From Streptomyces sp. NBC_00654 (GTDB lineage Bacteria > Actinomycetota > Actinomycetes > Streptomycetales > Streptomycetaceae): DNA of 64,000 nt. The translations under genes and the position numbers were made by a program. The number at the start of each line of letters is the position of its first letter. Position 1 is the stretch's first letter. Location: the NCBI RefSeq assembly GCF_026341775.1, contig NZ_JAPEOB010000001.1, positions 3,472,001 to 3,536,000 on the forward strand, read 5' to 3'. Positions 54,144-62,901 of this stretch are shown here, one piece after another. Under the pieces are notes generated by a model. It made no database searches. It saw only the letters and a program-made list of their open reading frames with translations, and was not told where the DNA came from.

Positions 54144-54662
54144 CTACGTCCGCAGCCGAGGCGCCTCCACCGCCGCGTCCACGTTCCCCGAATCCTCCGT
54201 GGACCCCGTGACCGTGACCGTCGCCGCGCCCGCCTCCACCCGCCCGGCCAGCTCCGTCGCCCAGCCAACCAGGGAGCCGACGCCGATACCGTGCGGATCG
54301 GTGTCGCGGAAGGCGCTGATCGCCCCCGCGCCCCGGCGCAGCAGCCGCGCCCCGCCCGCCGTGTTGCCCCGGGCCGCGTGAGTCAGCCCGACGGCCAACT
54401 GGGCCAGACCGCGCCACAGTTCACGCTCGCCCTCGGGCCCCGACTTCCAGGCGTCCTCGAACACCTCGTGCGCGTGGAAGGGCATCCCCGCGTCCAGCAG
54501 CCGCTGCGCCTCCCGCACAGTCTCCTCCGGAGTGCGGACCACTCCTTCCGGCTGCCGCTCCACCCCCGGTGTCCCGTAGGGGAGGGGCCGCCCCAGCCCG
54601 TCCCGGGGGCGTGCGTTGCGCGCCCTGCCCTCGGCGTCACGGTCCCTGCGAGTCTTGTCCAC
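54144..54662 (-). CDS. DUF309 domain protein
   Basis: 172 residues from a GTG (VDKTRRDRDAEGRARNARPRDG), the customary beginning in Streptomyces relatives. The DUF309 helical core has LLDAGMPFHAHEVFEDAWKSG and WRGLAQLAVGLTHAARGNTAGGARLLRRGA, including the conserved His-His-Glu-type face. Function unknown; the fold is a small helical bundle. It is divergent from the large AAA ATPase, 108 bp apart. Confidence 0.88.
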   Translation of the reverse strand: MDKTRRDRDAEGRARNARPRDGLGRPLPYGTPGVERQPEGVVRTPEETVREAQRLLDAGMPFHAHEVFEDAWKSGPEGERELWRGLAQLAVGLTHAARGNTAGGARLLRRGAGAISAFRDTDPHGIGVGSLVGWATELAGRVEAGAATVTVTGSTEDSGNVDAAVEAPRLRT

Positions 54663-54770
54663 TACCCGATTGTGCCCCGTACCTGCGAGGAATGGCTTGA
54701 ACACTGTCCGCGGGCCCCCGCGCACGACTAGGCTCGACAGTCGTCAGTGCCACTTTGGGGAAGGGTGGGC

Positions 54771-57425
54771 ATGAAGCCGTCCCGGCCGTTGTACGAGCGT
54801 GAACCGGAACTCGCCGCTGCCGCAGCGGCCGTGGAAGCCCTGTGCGGCGCCCAGGCGGCCGGCGGACTGGTGGTCTTCAGCGGTGAGGCGGGCATCGGCA
54901 AGACCGCGCTGCTCTCCGAGGTCCAGTCGATGGCCGCCGACCGCTGCACCGTCTGGTCGGCCCGCGGCGGTGAGACGGTGACCTCGGTGCCGTTCCACGT
55001 CGTGCGGCAGCTGCTCCAGCCCGCGTTCGACCAGTTCGCCGCCGATGAGACCCGGGCGCTGTTCGGCGACTGGTACGAGATCACGGCACCCGCACTCGGC
55101 CTCGCCGAACCGAGCGGCCCTCAGCCCGACCCACAGGGTGTCCGCGACGGCCTCGACTTCTTCGTCTCCCGGCTGGCCTCGCGCCTCAGCCACCGGCCGC
55201 TGCTGCTCATCGTGGACGACGCACACTGGGCCGACGGCGAATCGCTCGCCTGGCTGGCCTCGTTCACCGCACGCCTCGCCGAACTCCCGCTCCTGGTCGT
55301 CCAGGCCCACCGTCCGCAGGAAATGGCCGAGCGCGACGCGAGCTATGCCGCCGACCGGGACGCCGAGCGCAACCCGGCCGGCCACGCCCCGCTGGTCCGG
55401 GTCGCCCTGCGCGCCCTCACCCCGGACGCCACCGCCGAACTGGTCCGCGCCGCCCTCGGCGAGCACGCGGACGACCCCTTCTGCCGCGAGGTGTGGGCCG
55501 TGACCGGCGGCAACCCGTACGAGGCGGTCGAGCTGGTCGCCAAGGTCCAGGACCGTGAACTGCCGCCGGTCGAGGAGTCGGCGGGCACGCTGCGGGAACT
55601 GGGCGCGTCCGCCCGCGGCAGCGGACTCGTCGCCCGGCTCGAACGGCTGGGTACGAACGCCAACCGGTTCGCGTGGGCCGCCGCGGTCCTGGGCACCGAC
55701 ATCTCCCAGGAACTCGCCGCCACCCTCGCCGGGATGAGTTCGGCGGAGGCCGCCGACTGCACGGCGCGGCTGCGCGACGCCCGTATCGTCAGCGGTTTCG
55801 ACCCGCTGGAGTTCGTGCACCCGCTGATCGCCACCGCCGTCTACCGCTCCATCCCGCCGGCCACCCGCACCGCGATGCACGGACGGGCCGCCTGGGCCAT
55901 CAACCGCGCCGGGCTCGGCGCGGCAGCGGCCTCCCGGCATCTGCTCGAAGTCCACCCGGACGACGACCAGGAACTGGTCGCCCAGCTCCGCGAAGCCGCG
56001 GGCCAGCACCTCGCCGTCGGCGCTCCCGAAGCGGCCCGGCGCTGCCTGGAGCGCGCACTGGAGGAGCCGCCCCGCCCGCACGCACGGGCTGCCCTGCTGT
56101 ACGAGCTGGGCTGCGCGACGTTGCTCAGCTCACCGCCCACCACGGTGCGGCACCTGCGGACGGCCCTCGACATGCCGGGCCTGGACGACGGACTGCGGGT
56201 GGACGCCACCTTCCGGCTGGCCGCTGCCCTCGCCCACAACAACCAGCTGAGGGACGCGGCGCTCGCGCTGGCCGCCGAGGCGGCCCGTACCGCTCCGGGC
56301 CCTGGACTGATGCGGCTGCAGGCGGCGCACTTCCTCTGGGAAGGCATGCAGGCCACCGAGTCCGACGGCCCGAGCCGCTCCCAGCGGCTCGCCCGCAACG
56401 CCGATCATCTGGAGGGCCGCGACAACGCCGAACGGGCGCTGCTCACCCTCCGCGCCTTCGACGCCATGCTGCGGGGCGAGAACTCCCAGGTTGTGGTCGA
56501 CCTCTGCGAACGCGCACTGGTCGACGGCAGTCCTGCGCGCGGTCTCGGCTGGACCGACTCCGAATGGGGCTTCGAGCTCCCCACGATGGTCGGCATCGCC
56601 TACGCGTTCACCGACCAGCTGGACCGGGCCGAGAGCCTGTTCGGCGAAGCGGTGCGCGCCTTCGAGATCTCCGGATGGAGCGGGGCGCACCTCGCCTTCG
56701 CCCACACCCTGCTCGGACTGGTCCACCGCCGTCGCGGCCGCCTCGCCGAGGCCGAGGGATTCCTGCGCGAGGGACTGCGTCTGGCCGACCGGGTCGGCAG
56801 CGGGCTGCCCGTCCACTGGGACGCCACCTGTCTGCTCATCGACACCCTGCTCGCCCGCGGACGCACGGCGGAGGCCCGTCTGGTCGCCGACCGCTACGAC
56901 TTCGGCGCTCCCTATCCCAGTGCCATGGTGCTGCCCGACGCTCCGTGCGTGCGCGGCCGGCTGCTGCTGGTCGAAGGCCGTACGAAGGAAGCCGTCACCG
57001 AACTGGAGGCGGCTGGCGCGGCCCTGGAACCACGCGGACGGTTCAACGGGGTCTGGGCACCCTGGGCCGGCGACCTCGCCCGCGCCCTGGTCGACGACGA
57101 CCCGGCACGGGGTGCCCGGATCGCCTCCCGCGCCAGGGTGCACGCCGAACGGTTCGGTACGGACACCGCGATCGGCGAAGCCCTGCGGACTGTCGCCCTC
57201 TTCGCCCCGCCGGAGGAGTCCACACGGCTGCTCGCCGAGTCCGTCCGCCACCTGGAGAAGTCCTCGTCCGCGTACGAGCACGCCCTGGCCCGGGTGGACT
57301 ACGGAATCGCGATCCGCTCGCACCGGGAGCTGGCACGGGCGCAGAAACAGGCCATGACCTGTGGAGCGGAAGGGCTCGCCGCCCGCGCTCAGCAGGCACG
57401 GGCGTCGATCCGGTCCTCGGAGTGA
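54771..57425 (+). CDS. MalT-like AAA ATPase lacking the LuxR HTH
   Basis: 884 residues; GGGGAAGGG lies upstream. The N-terminal ATPase has Walker A FSGEAGIGKTALL (about 36-48) and Walker B-like LLLIVDDAHWADGESLAWL, then sensor and winged-helix parts (FVHPLIATAVYRSIPPATR). The C-terminal half is a TPR-like solenoid (LYELGCATLL, LLGLVHRRRGRLAEAEGFLREGLRLADR). Large LuxR/MalT regulators of this type continue with about 70 residues of LuxR HTH. Here the chain ends at GAEGLAARAQQARASIRSSE, where that domain would begin. The next bases lead straight to the tRNA-Pro gene, so the HTH may have been lost. It may act as a signalling STAND ATPase without direct DNA binding. Confidence 0.9.
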   Translation: MKPSRPLYEREPELAAAAAAVEALCGAQAAGGLVVFSGEAGIGKTALLSEVQSMAADRCTVWSARGGETVTSVPFHVVRQLLQPAFDQFAADETRALFGDWYEITAPALGLAEPSGPQPDPQGVRDGLDFFVSRLASRLSHRPLLLIVDDAHWADGESLAWLASFTARLAELPLLVVQAHRPQEMAERDASYAADRDAERNPAGHAPLVRVALRALTPDATAELVRAALGEHADDPFCREVWAVTGGNPYEAVELVAKVQDRELPPVEESAGTLRELGASARGSGLVARLERLGTNANRFAWAAAVLGTDISQELAATLAGMSSAEAADCTARLRDARIVSGFDPLEFVHPLIATAVYRSIPPATRTAMHGRAAWAINRAGLGAAAASRHLLEVHPDDDQELVAQLREAAGQHLAVGAPEAARRCLERALEEPPRPHARAALLYELGCATLLSSPPTTVRHLRTALDMPGLDDGLRVDATFRLAAALAHNNQLRDAALALAAEAARTAPGPGLMRLQAAHFLWEGMQATESDGPSRSQRLARNADHLEGRDNAERALLTLRAFDAMLRGENSQVVVDLCERALVDGSPARGLGWTDSEWGFELPTMVGIAYAFTDQLDRAESLFGEAVRAFEISGWSGAHLAFAHTLLGLVHRRRGRLAEAEGFLREGLRLADRVGSGLPVHWDATCLLIDTLLARGRTAEARLVADRYDFGAPYPSAMVLPDAPCVRGRLLLVEGRTKEAVTELEAAGAALEPRGRFNGVWAPWAGDLARALVDDDPARGARIASRARVHAERFGTDTAIGEALRTVALFAPPEESTRLLAESVRHLEKSSSAYEHALARVDYGIAIRSHRELARAQKQAMTCGAEGLAARAQQARASIRSSE

Positions 57426-57475
57426 GGTAAAGTTCCTCTTGCACAGCCACCCGGGGCAACCGGGAGGTAACGCAT

Positions 57476-57549
<74 letters not shown>

Positions 57550-57568
57550 CTCGAAAGAGTCGCAGATC

Positions 57569-57602
57569 AGGGCCGGTTTCGGAGAAATCCGAAACCGGCC
57601 CT
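57569..57602 (+). terminator. Intrinsic terminator of tRNA-Pro
   Basis: Perfect 15-bp arms, AGGGCCGGTTTCGGA (57569-57583) and its complement (57588-57602), with a GAAA tetraloop. Downstream sequence is CGATCGTTT, with a short T-run. Confidence 0.92.
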
Positions 57603-57816
57603 CGATCGTTTCTGGGCACCGATTGGGGGACCGGCGCCCTTGACCGGCGTCAGCGGGGCGTCGATGACCGGGCTCGGCAGTGAGCGCGGTGCGCGGAGAG
57701 CGCCACGGTGCGCGGAGACGGCGCTCGTGCCATCCCGAAACGTGGTGGGCGGCGACCGGGTCCCGTGCAGCCCCTGCTCCTCCCGCAGTTCGCGCGGCAA
57801 GGGGCGACCTCGGTGT

Positions 57817-59154
57817 TCAGGCGCAGGCGTCCTCGACGGCGGCTCGTCGCACTGTGCGCAGCGTCGACCGGAGGCTGTCCAGATCGGTCGAGCCCAGAGC
57901 GAGGCGGATCGCCTGCGGTGTGTGGACCGAGGTGGTGAACGGCTCGGCCGTGGATACCGAGATGTGCTGACGGGCGAGGGTGGCGGTCAGGCGATCGGCG
58001 CGTGAGCCGTCGGGAAGGGGCAGCCAGGCGAAGTAGGACGAGGGGTGGCTGATGAGGGACAGGCCGGCCAGCTCTTGCCCGGCGAGTGCCTGGCGTGCCT
58101 TGGCGTCGTCCCGCTTCTGCGCCTCCAAGTGGTCCACCGTGCCGTCGTCGAGCCAGCGGCAGGCGATCGCGGTGGTGAGGGCCGGGGTGTTCCAGGTGGT
58201 CGCCCGAATCGCACGTTCGAGGGACGGCACCGCGGACGGCGGGGCGACGACGAAGCCGACCCGCAGGCCGGTGGCGACGCTCTTGGACAGCCCCGACACG
58301 TAGACGGTGATGTCCGGCGCGGTCGCGGCCAGAGGCGGTGGTGGATCCTCCACCAGGTAGGCGTAGGAGGCGTCCTCGATGATGAGCGGGCCGTGCCGTC
58401 GGGCGATCCTGATCAGGCGCGTGCGATCGGCCGCCGGCATGACCCGGCCCAGGGGGTTGTGCAAGGTGGGCATGGTGTAGATCGCGCGCACAGGACGGGT
58501 CGCGCACAGCTTCTCCAGGGCATCGAGATCCGGTCCGTCGGCGGTTACGGGTATGGGCTCCAGGTCGAGACGGAGGGAGTGCGCGAGCACCTTGAAACCC
58601 GGGTAGGTGAGCGCGTCGACCGCGACGACGTCGCCGGCGTCGAGCGCGGCCATGACAGTGATGGCCAGGCCGTGCTGCGCACCGTTGGTGATGAGGATCC
58701 GGTCCGCGCCTGTGGTGAGTCCCCGGCGCCTCAGGTGCCGTGCGACCGAGGCCCTGTCCTGGGGGCGTCCTCGATGGGGCTGGTAGCGCAGCAGTGAGTC
58801 GAGATCGCCGGAGGTGGCCACCTCGCGCAGGGCCTGCCGGAGGAGGGCGGCCTGTCCGGGCAGCGACGGATGGTTGAAGGTGAGGTCGACCGCGTCGGTG
58901 GCGACGGCCTGCTGGTCGATGCCGTGGCCGGCGGGGACCGCGATGTCACGCACGAATGTGCCGCGGCCCTGTTCCCGGCTCACCAGACCCATCGCTTCCA
59001 GCTCCGCGTACACCCGGGTCGCGGTCACCACGGCGATGCCCTCACGGGCGGCGAGCCCGCGGTGCGTCGGCAGCCGTACGCCCGCGGTGAGCCGCCCGCC
59101 GCGGATGTCGGCGGCGAACGCGTCGACCAGTGCTTTGTACCGAGAGGCTGACAT
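57817..59154 (-). CDS. MocR/PdxR-type GntR regulator with aminotransferase domain
   Basis: 445 residues. A GntR winged HTH (about 5-70: YKALVDAFAADIRGGRLTAGVRLPTHRGLA, VVTATRVYAELEAMGLV) is fused to a fold-type I aminotransferase-like domain (ITNGAQHGLAITVMAALDAGD, YTMPTLHNPLG, IIEDASYAYL, and the PLP lysine in YVSGLSKSVATGLRVGF). MocR proteins sense PLP or amino compounds rather than catalyse. The ATG at 59154 is chosen because a TACAAT -10 ends seven bases upstream, so the transcript is probably leaderless; a longer form from 59172 is possible. It is divergent from a DJ-1/PfpI gene, the probable target. Confidence 0.93.
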   Translation of the reverse strand: MSASRYKALVDAFAADIRGGRLTAGVRLPTHRGLAAREGIAVVTATRVYAELEAMGLVSREQGRGTFVRDIAVPAGHGIDQQAVATDAVDLTFNHPSLPGQAALLRQALREVATSGDLDSLLRYQPHRGRPQDRASVARHLRRRGLTTGADRILITNGAQHGLAITVMAALDAGDVVAVDALTYPGFKVLAHSLRLDLEPIPVTADGPDLDALEKLCATRPVRAIYTMPTLHNPLGRVMPAADRTRLIRIARRHGPLIIEDASYAYLVEDPPPPLAATAPDITVYVSGLSKSVATGLRVGFVVAPPSAVPSLERAIRATTWNTPALTTAIACRWLDDGTVDHLEAQKRDDAKARQALAGQELAGLSLISHPSSYFAWLPLPDGSRADRLTATLARQHISVSTAEPFTTSVHTPQAIRLALGSTDLDSLRSTLRTVRRAAVEDACA

Positions 59155-59161
59155 GCACCGG

Positions 59162-59211
59162 ATTGTACGCATGACAATTCTTTGACTGTCCTGCGCGCGG
59201 CTCCTTACGGT
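59162..59211. promoter_or_regulatory. Divergent promoters with a MocR-type palindrome
   Basis: ATTGTACGCATGACAAT (59162-59178) has inverted ATTGT/ACAAT arms. On the minus strand it includes TACAAT, the -10 for the regulator. On the + strand TTGACT (59182-59187) and TACGGT (59206-59211), 18 bp apart, form a promoter for the DJ-1 gene. A regulator bound at the palindrome could control both. Confidence 0.65.
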
Positions 59212-59258
59212 CAAGGTCACCCACCTACCCGCCCACCCTCCCGGAAGGACACTCCGCC

Positions 59259-59882
59259 GTGCATATCGCCATCCTCACCTTCGAGGGCTACAACGAACTC
59301 GACTCCCTGATCGCGCTCGGTGTGCTCAACCGCGTCAGGACCGACGACTGGCGCGTCACCATCGCCACCCCCACCCCCAGGGTGACGTCGATGAACGGGG
59401 TGGTCATCGAGCAGATGTCCACTCTTGAGGAGGCGTGCGCCGCCGACGCCGTCATCGTCGGCAGTGGCATCGCCACCCGCGAGGTCGTCGAGGACCCGGC
59501 GATCATGAACATCCTGCGCAACCTGGACCCCTCGCGCCAGCTCATCGCGGCACAGTGCTCCGGCGCGCTCGTCCTGGCCAGGCTCGGCCTGCTCAACGGC
59601 ATTCCCGCCTGCACCGACCTGATCACCAAGCCCTGGGTCGTCGCCGCCGGCGTCGAGGTGCTCAACCAGCCCTTCCACGCCAAGGGCAACATCGCCACCG
59701 CCGGCGGCTGCCTGGCCTCGCACTATCTCGCCGCCTGGATCATCGCCCGCCTCAAGGACCACGACGCCGCCGAAAGCGCGCTGCACTATGTCGCCCCGGT
59801 CGGCGAGAAGGAGGAATACGTCAAGCGCGCCTGGCGCAACATCACCCCCTACCTGCCCGCTCCCGCGCCGGCGTTCCGGTGA
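59259..59882 (+). CDS. DJ-1/PfpI family protein
   Basis: 207 residues from a GTG with GGAAGG eleven bases upstream. The flavodoxin-like sandwich starts HIAILTFEGYNELDSLIALGVLNR, with the conserved early Glu. The nucleophile-elbow motif is LIAAQCSGALVLARLGLLNG with its Cys, followed by TAGGCLASHYLAAWIIARL. This places it in the GATase1-like/DJ-1 group, related to isonitrile hydratase-like and stress-response members. Its divergence from a PLP-type MocR regulator suggests a link with amino or vitamin B6 metabolism, unproven. Confidence 0.92.
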   Translation: MHIAILTFEGYNELDSLIALGVLNRVRTDDWRVTIATPTPRVTSMNGVVIEQMSTLEEACAADAVIVGSGIATREVVEDPAIMNILRNLDPSRQLIAAQCSGALVLARLGLLNGIPACTDLITKPWVVAAGVEVLNQPFHAKGNIATAGGCLASHYLAAWIIARLKDHDAAESALHYVAPVGEKEEYVKRAWRNITPYLPAPAPAFR

Positions 59883-60041
59883 ACGCCGGCCGCTCGCGGC
59901 CGGACACCTGCCGGGCCTTGGACAGGGAGGTCGCGCCGTGACTTTCCCGGCGGGCCGATCGAGGCGGTTCCGCCATTCCCGCGAAGTCCAACTCAACGTA
60001 AAGTCAGGGAACTTGAATAGTCAGGAGAATCAGGAGCCCGC

Positions 60042-60737
60042 GTGGAGATCGTCGTCCTGGCTTTGTGCGCCGTGGCCGCCTACGGACTTTTCCTGAAGAC
60101 CCGAACCGTGCTCCACGCCTGGCGGCTCCCCGACCTTTCCATCAGCACGGACCGGCTGGACGTCTACCAGAAACAGGCGTTCCAGGAGATCTGCCGAAGA
60201 TCCCCGAGCCTCGGTACCCGAGTCCGACTGGCGCCCTACTTCGATGAGCGGCACTGGAACCGTGCCGACGCCCTGCTCGTCCTCGCGGAACCCGTCAAAC
60301 ACAAACTCGTACGCATCGAGGGATGGAAGTTCGGTTCCTACGCCCTTACACGCAAGGGCTGGCGCGAGTACCGGAAGCACTTCATGTGGACAGGGATCAG
60401 TGATGAATCGATGCACATAACGGCCTCGGCGGGCGGCTTCGCGGCGGTCAACGTCAACAGCCCTCACGGGGTGGCCCAGAGCAGCGGGCGTGACAGCAGC
60501 GCCGACCTGTCCGGCATCTCGTACCACCAGCTGGCCACTGCCCTCAGGGCCGACCCGGAAGGTGCCCGGCCCGAGGAGGCGGTCAGGGCACGGGAGTATG
60601 CCGAAGATCTGACGGACGCGGTCGGCGCGCAGGACGCCGACCGGGCCAACCGTGTCCTCGGTCGCGTCAACACCCTCCTCGCAACCGCGAGTTCCGCCTT
60701 CACTCTGACCAGGAACCTGCTGCCGCCCGGCAGCTGA
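60042..60737 (+). CDS. Hypothetical protein with N-terminal membrane anchor
   Basis: 231 residues from a GTG preceded by AGGAG at six bases. One N-terminal hydrophobic segment (about 3-18: IVVLALCAVAAYGLFL) is followed by a soluble cytosolic part with aromatic and basic clusters (YQKQAFQEICRRSPSLGTRVRLAPYFDERHW, TRKGWREYRKHFMWTG) and a Ser/Ala-rich C-terminal region (VNVNSPHGVAQSSGRDSS). I do not recognise the family. G+C and codon bias are slightly lower than in neighbours. The 159-bp gap before it holds no gene. Confidence 0.8.
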   Translation: MEIVVLALCAVAAYGLFLKTRTVLHAWRLPDLSISTDRLDVYQKQAFQEICRRSPSLGTRVRLAPYFDERHWNRADALLVLAEPVKHKLVRIEGWKFGSYALTRKGWREYRKHFMWTGISDESMHITASAGGFAAVNVNSPHGVAQSSGRDSSADLSGISYHQLATALRADPEGARPEEAVRAREYAEDLTDAVGAQDADRANRVLGRVNTLLATASSAFTLTRNLLPPGS

Positions 60738-60863
60738 GCCCGGTCCGCCTCGCACCGCTCGGCCTGCGGAGGCCGGTGACGGGCGAACCAGGGGCTGCCC
60801 CGAGCACCCCGGCCACGGAAATGCGTCCCCGCCCGGAATCGGGGTACTGGTGGGCTCGCGCGA

Positions 60864-61283
60864 TCAACTGTCGCTGGTCGGCACGCAGAGCACCGGCACC
60901 GTCGACAGATGCAGCAGCTTGTGCGGGGTGGAGCCGAGCAGTGCCCCGCGCATCGGGCTGTCGCCCCAGCTGCCCACGACGATGACCCTCGCTCCGTGGC
61001 GTGCGGCTGCGTCGATCAGTGCCTGCGCCGGTCTCTTGTCGATGACCTCGACGGTGGCCTGTACGCCCGCCGCCTCGGCCGCCGTGACGGCGTGCTCAAG
61101 TCCCGTACGCCCGGCCTGGCGGATGGCCTCGTAGTGGGACCTGTACTCCTCGCCGGAGGGGCCGGGGGGCGCCGCCCCGTAGACCAGGACGAGCCGCTCA
61201 CCGAAGGCGGCGGCCACCTCGACCGCGATACGCAGGGCACGTGCGGCTCCGGGTGACTCGTCGTACCCGAGGACCACCGACAT
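60864..61283 (-). CDS. Universal stress protein, single domain, in a permease operon
   Basis: 139 residues. It opens SVVLGYDESPGAARALRIAVEVAAAFG and has the ATP-type loop VIVVGSWGDSPMRGALLGSTPHKLLHL, ending VPVLCVPTSDS. The ATG is chosen because AAGGAG lies eight bases upstream, inside the end of the permease gene, whose stop is one base away. So it is translated together with that transporter. USPs fused to or coupled with APC permeases are thought to tune transport in response to ATP or stress, which is inference here. Confidence 0.93.
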   Translation of the reverse strand: MSVVLGYDESPGAARALRIAVEVAAAFGERLVLVYGAAPPGPSGEEYRSHYEAIRQAGRTGLEHAVTAAEAAGVQATVEVIDKRPAQALIDAAARHGARVIVVGSWGDSPMRGALLGSTPHKLLHLSTVPVLCVPTSDS

Positions 61284-61284
61284 C

Positions 61285-62784
61285 TCAGGACTCCTTGCCG
61301 TGTACGAGACCGGGATCGACGACACTCCGGCGCTCGGTCCAGAAGGCGGCCGACCGGAGCCGCCACACGGTCATGAGCACCACCCCGACGATGCTGATAC
61401 AGATACCGATGACGAGCGGCGGGCCGAGCCCGAACCACGAGGTCCCGCTGTAGGAGTTCGCCGGGTCCGACATGTCCATCACCGACCGCACGAGCAGCCA
61501 GGTCAGCAGCCCGGCGCCGACCAGCGGGCCGAGACCGATGAGGACGAAGTTGCGGACGCTCTCGGTCAGATGGTGACGGTAGTAGACGACGCAGGCCACA
61601 CCCGTGAGCGCGTAGTAGAAGGCGATGAGCAAGGACAGCGCCGTCAGCGAGTCGAAGAGGGCGTTCTGGCTGATCCGGTTCACGACGATGTACCAGGCGA
61701 TGGCGATGCCGGCGACCCACCACGTGCTCACGTCGGGGGTCCGGAACCGCGGGTGGACGCGCGCGAAGTGCGCGGGCAGCGCGTGGCGGCGGGCCATCGA
61801 CAGCGCCGTGCGCGACGCCGGGATGATGGTGGTCTGGGTCGAGGCCAGTGCGGAGGTCGCGACCGCGAGCAGCACGATCCAGTCCCAGCCGCCCATCACC
61901 TCACCGGCGAGAAGGGCGAAGATGAACTCCTCCTCCTCGGCGTTGTCGGCCAGATAGGTCGTTCCGGCGAAGGCGACGACCGCGAAGCCGACGGACAGGT
62001 AGGTCACCAGCAGGATGACGGTCGACCACACTCCGGCCCTGCCGGGAGCGCTGGCGGAGTCCTTGACCTCTTCGGTGAGATTCACTGCCGACTCCCAGCC
62101 CCAGTAGACGAAGACGCCCAGCAGCAGCCCGCTCGTGAGGGCCGAGCCGCCTGCGCCGAAGGGGTTGAGCCACTCGGCCGAGGGTTTGACCGAATCGAAC
62201 GACGTCGTACCGGCGTAGACGCGGTAGAGAGCCACGATCACGAAGACCAGCAGAAAGGCGACCTGCGCCAGGATGAGAACGTTCTGCACCTTCGCCGACA
62301 GCTCCGTCCCGATGACACAGACGCCCGTCATGACGAGGATCAGGAGCACGGCGAGAAGCTGGCGCACGAACGCGTTCTCCGCCCAGCTGTCGAGGCCGAT
62401 GGCCAGCAGGCCGAAACTGACGGCGACGTCCGCCAGGGACCCGATCACCAGAACCCCGGTCATCGTGATGGCCCAGCCGCCGAGCCACCCGGTCCACGGA
62501 CCCATCGCCCGGGTGACCCACGAGAATGTCGTGCCGCAGTCCTGATCGACCCTGTTCAGGTAGTAGAAGGCGGAGGCGATCAGCAGCATCGGCACGAACG
62601 AGGCGAAGAGCACCCCCGGGGCGTAGATACCGACGAGCGCCACGATCGGGCCGATGACGGCCGCCACGGAGTAGGCCGGTGACGTCGCGTTCAGTCCGAT
62701 GACCAGCGCGTCGACGAAGCCGATCGCGTTCGGCTTCAAGCTCGCCGGTGGTGTCGGTCGGGAAAGGCTGTCCGCCTCTGCCAT
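61285..62784 (-). CDS. APC-family amino acid permease
   Basis: 499 residues with about twelve membrane helices; GAGGGAG precedes the ATG. Helix 1 region: GFVDALVIGLNATSPAYSVAAVIGP. The loop after helix 2 has DCGTTFSWVTRAMGPWTGWLGGW, and helix 6 region has YWGWESAVNLTEEVKDSASAPGRAG. An acidic DNAEEEEFIFALLAG segment follows helix 7. This resembles permeases for lysine, ethanolamine or other amines. It sits between a saccharopine-dehydrogenase-like gene and a USP in one leftward unit, so an amino acid such as lysine or a related diamine is a reasonable substrate guess. Confidence 0.92.
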   Translation of the reverse strand: MAEADSLSRPTPPASLKPNAIGFVDALVIGLNATSPAYSVAAVIGPIVALVGIYAPGVLFASFVPMLLIASAFYYLNRVDQDCGTTFSWVTRAMGPWTGWLGGWAITMTGVLVIGSLADVAVSFGLLAIGLDSWAENAFVRQLLAVLLILVMTGVCVIGTELSAKVQNVLILAQVAFLLVFVIVALYRVYAGTTSFDSVKPSAEWLNPFGAGGSALTSGLLLGVFVYWGWESAVNLTEEVKDSASAPGRAGVWSTVILLVTYLSVGFAVVAFAGTTYLADNAEEEEFIFALLAGEVMGGWDWIVLLAVATSALASTQTTIIPASRTALSMARRHALPAHFARVHPRFRTPDVSTWWVAGIAIAWYIVVNRISQNALFDSLTALSLLIAFYYALTGVACVVYYRHHLTESVRNFVLIGLGPLVGAGLLTWLLVRSVMDMSDPANSYSGTSWFGLGPPLVIGICISIVGVVLMTVWRLRSAAFWTERRSVVDPGLVHGKES

Positions 62785-62823
62785 GCTCCCTCGCTCCGGT
62801 CACAGGCCTGAAAGAACGAGCGA

Positions 62824-62829
62824 AATATA
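62824..62829 (-). promoter_or_regulatory. Possible -10 element for the permease-USP unit
   Basis: TATATT on the minus strand stands in an A/T-rich patch about 40 bp before the permease start. An imperfect inverted repeat (62838-62852 and 62876-62890) lies just upstream, between this and the dehydrogenase stop; it could be a terminator or attenuator. Confidence 0.4.
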
Positions 62830-62901
62830 CCGAGTCCATGGCATTTGGATGCTTCTGAGCGTGCCTGTCAGCCGGAAGCACCCGGATGCCATCGGGCACG
62901 G

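Noticed and set aside
57603..57816. Integrase or phage remnant after tRNA-Pro
   Set aside because: The 214 bp were read in all frames for tyrosine-recombinase motifs and none was seen; only arginine-rich shadows.
62838..62890. Terminator between the dehydrogenase and permease genes
   Set aside because: The imperfect 15-bp inverted repeat has a 23-base loop and mismatches on the relevant strand, with no T-run; too weak to call.
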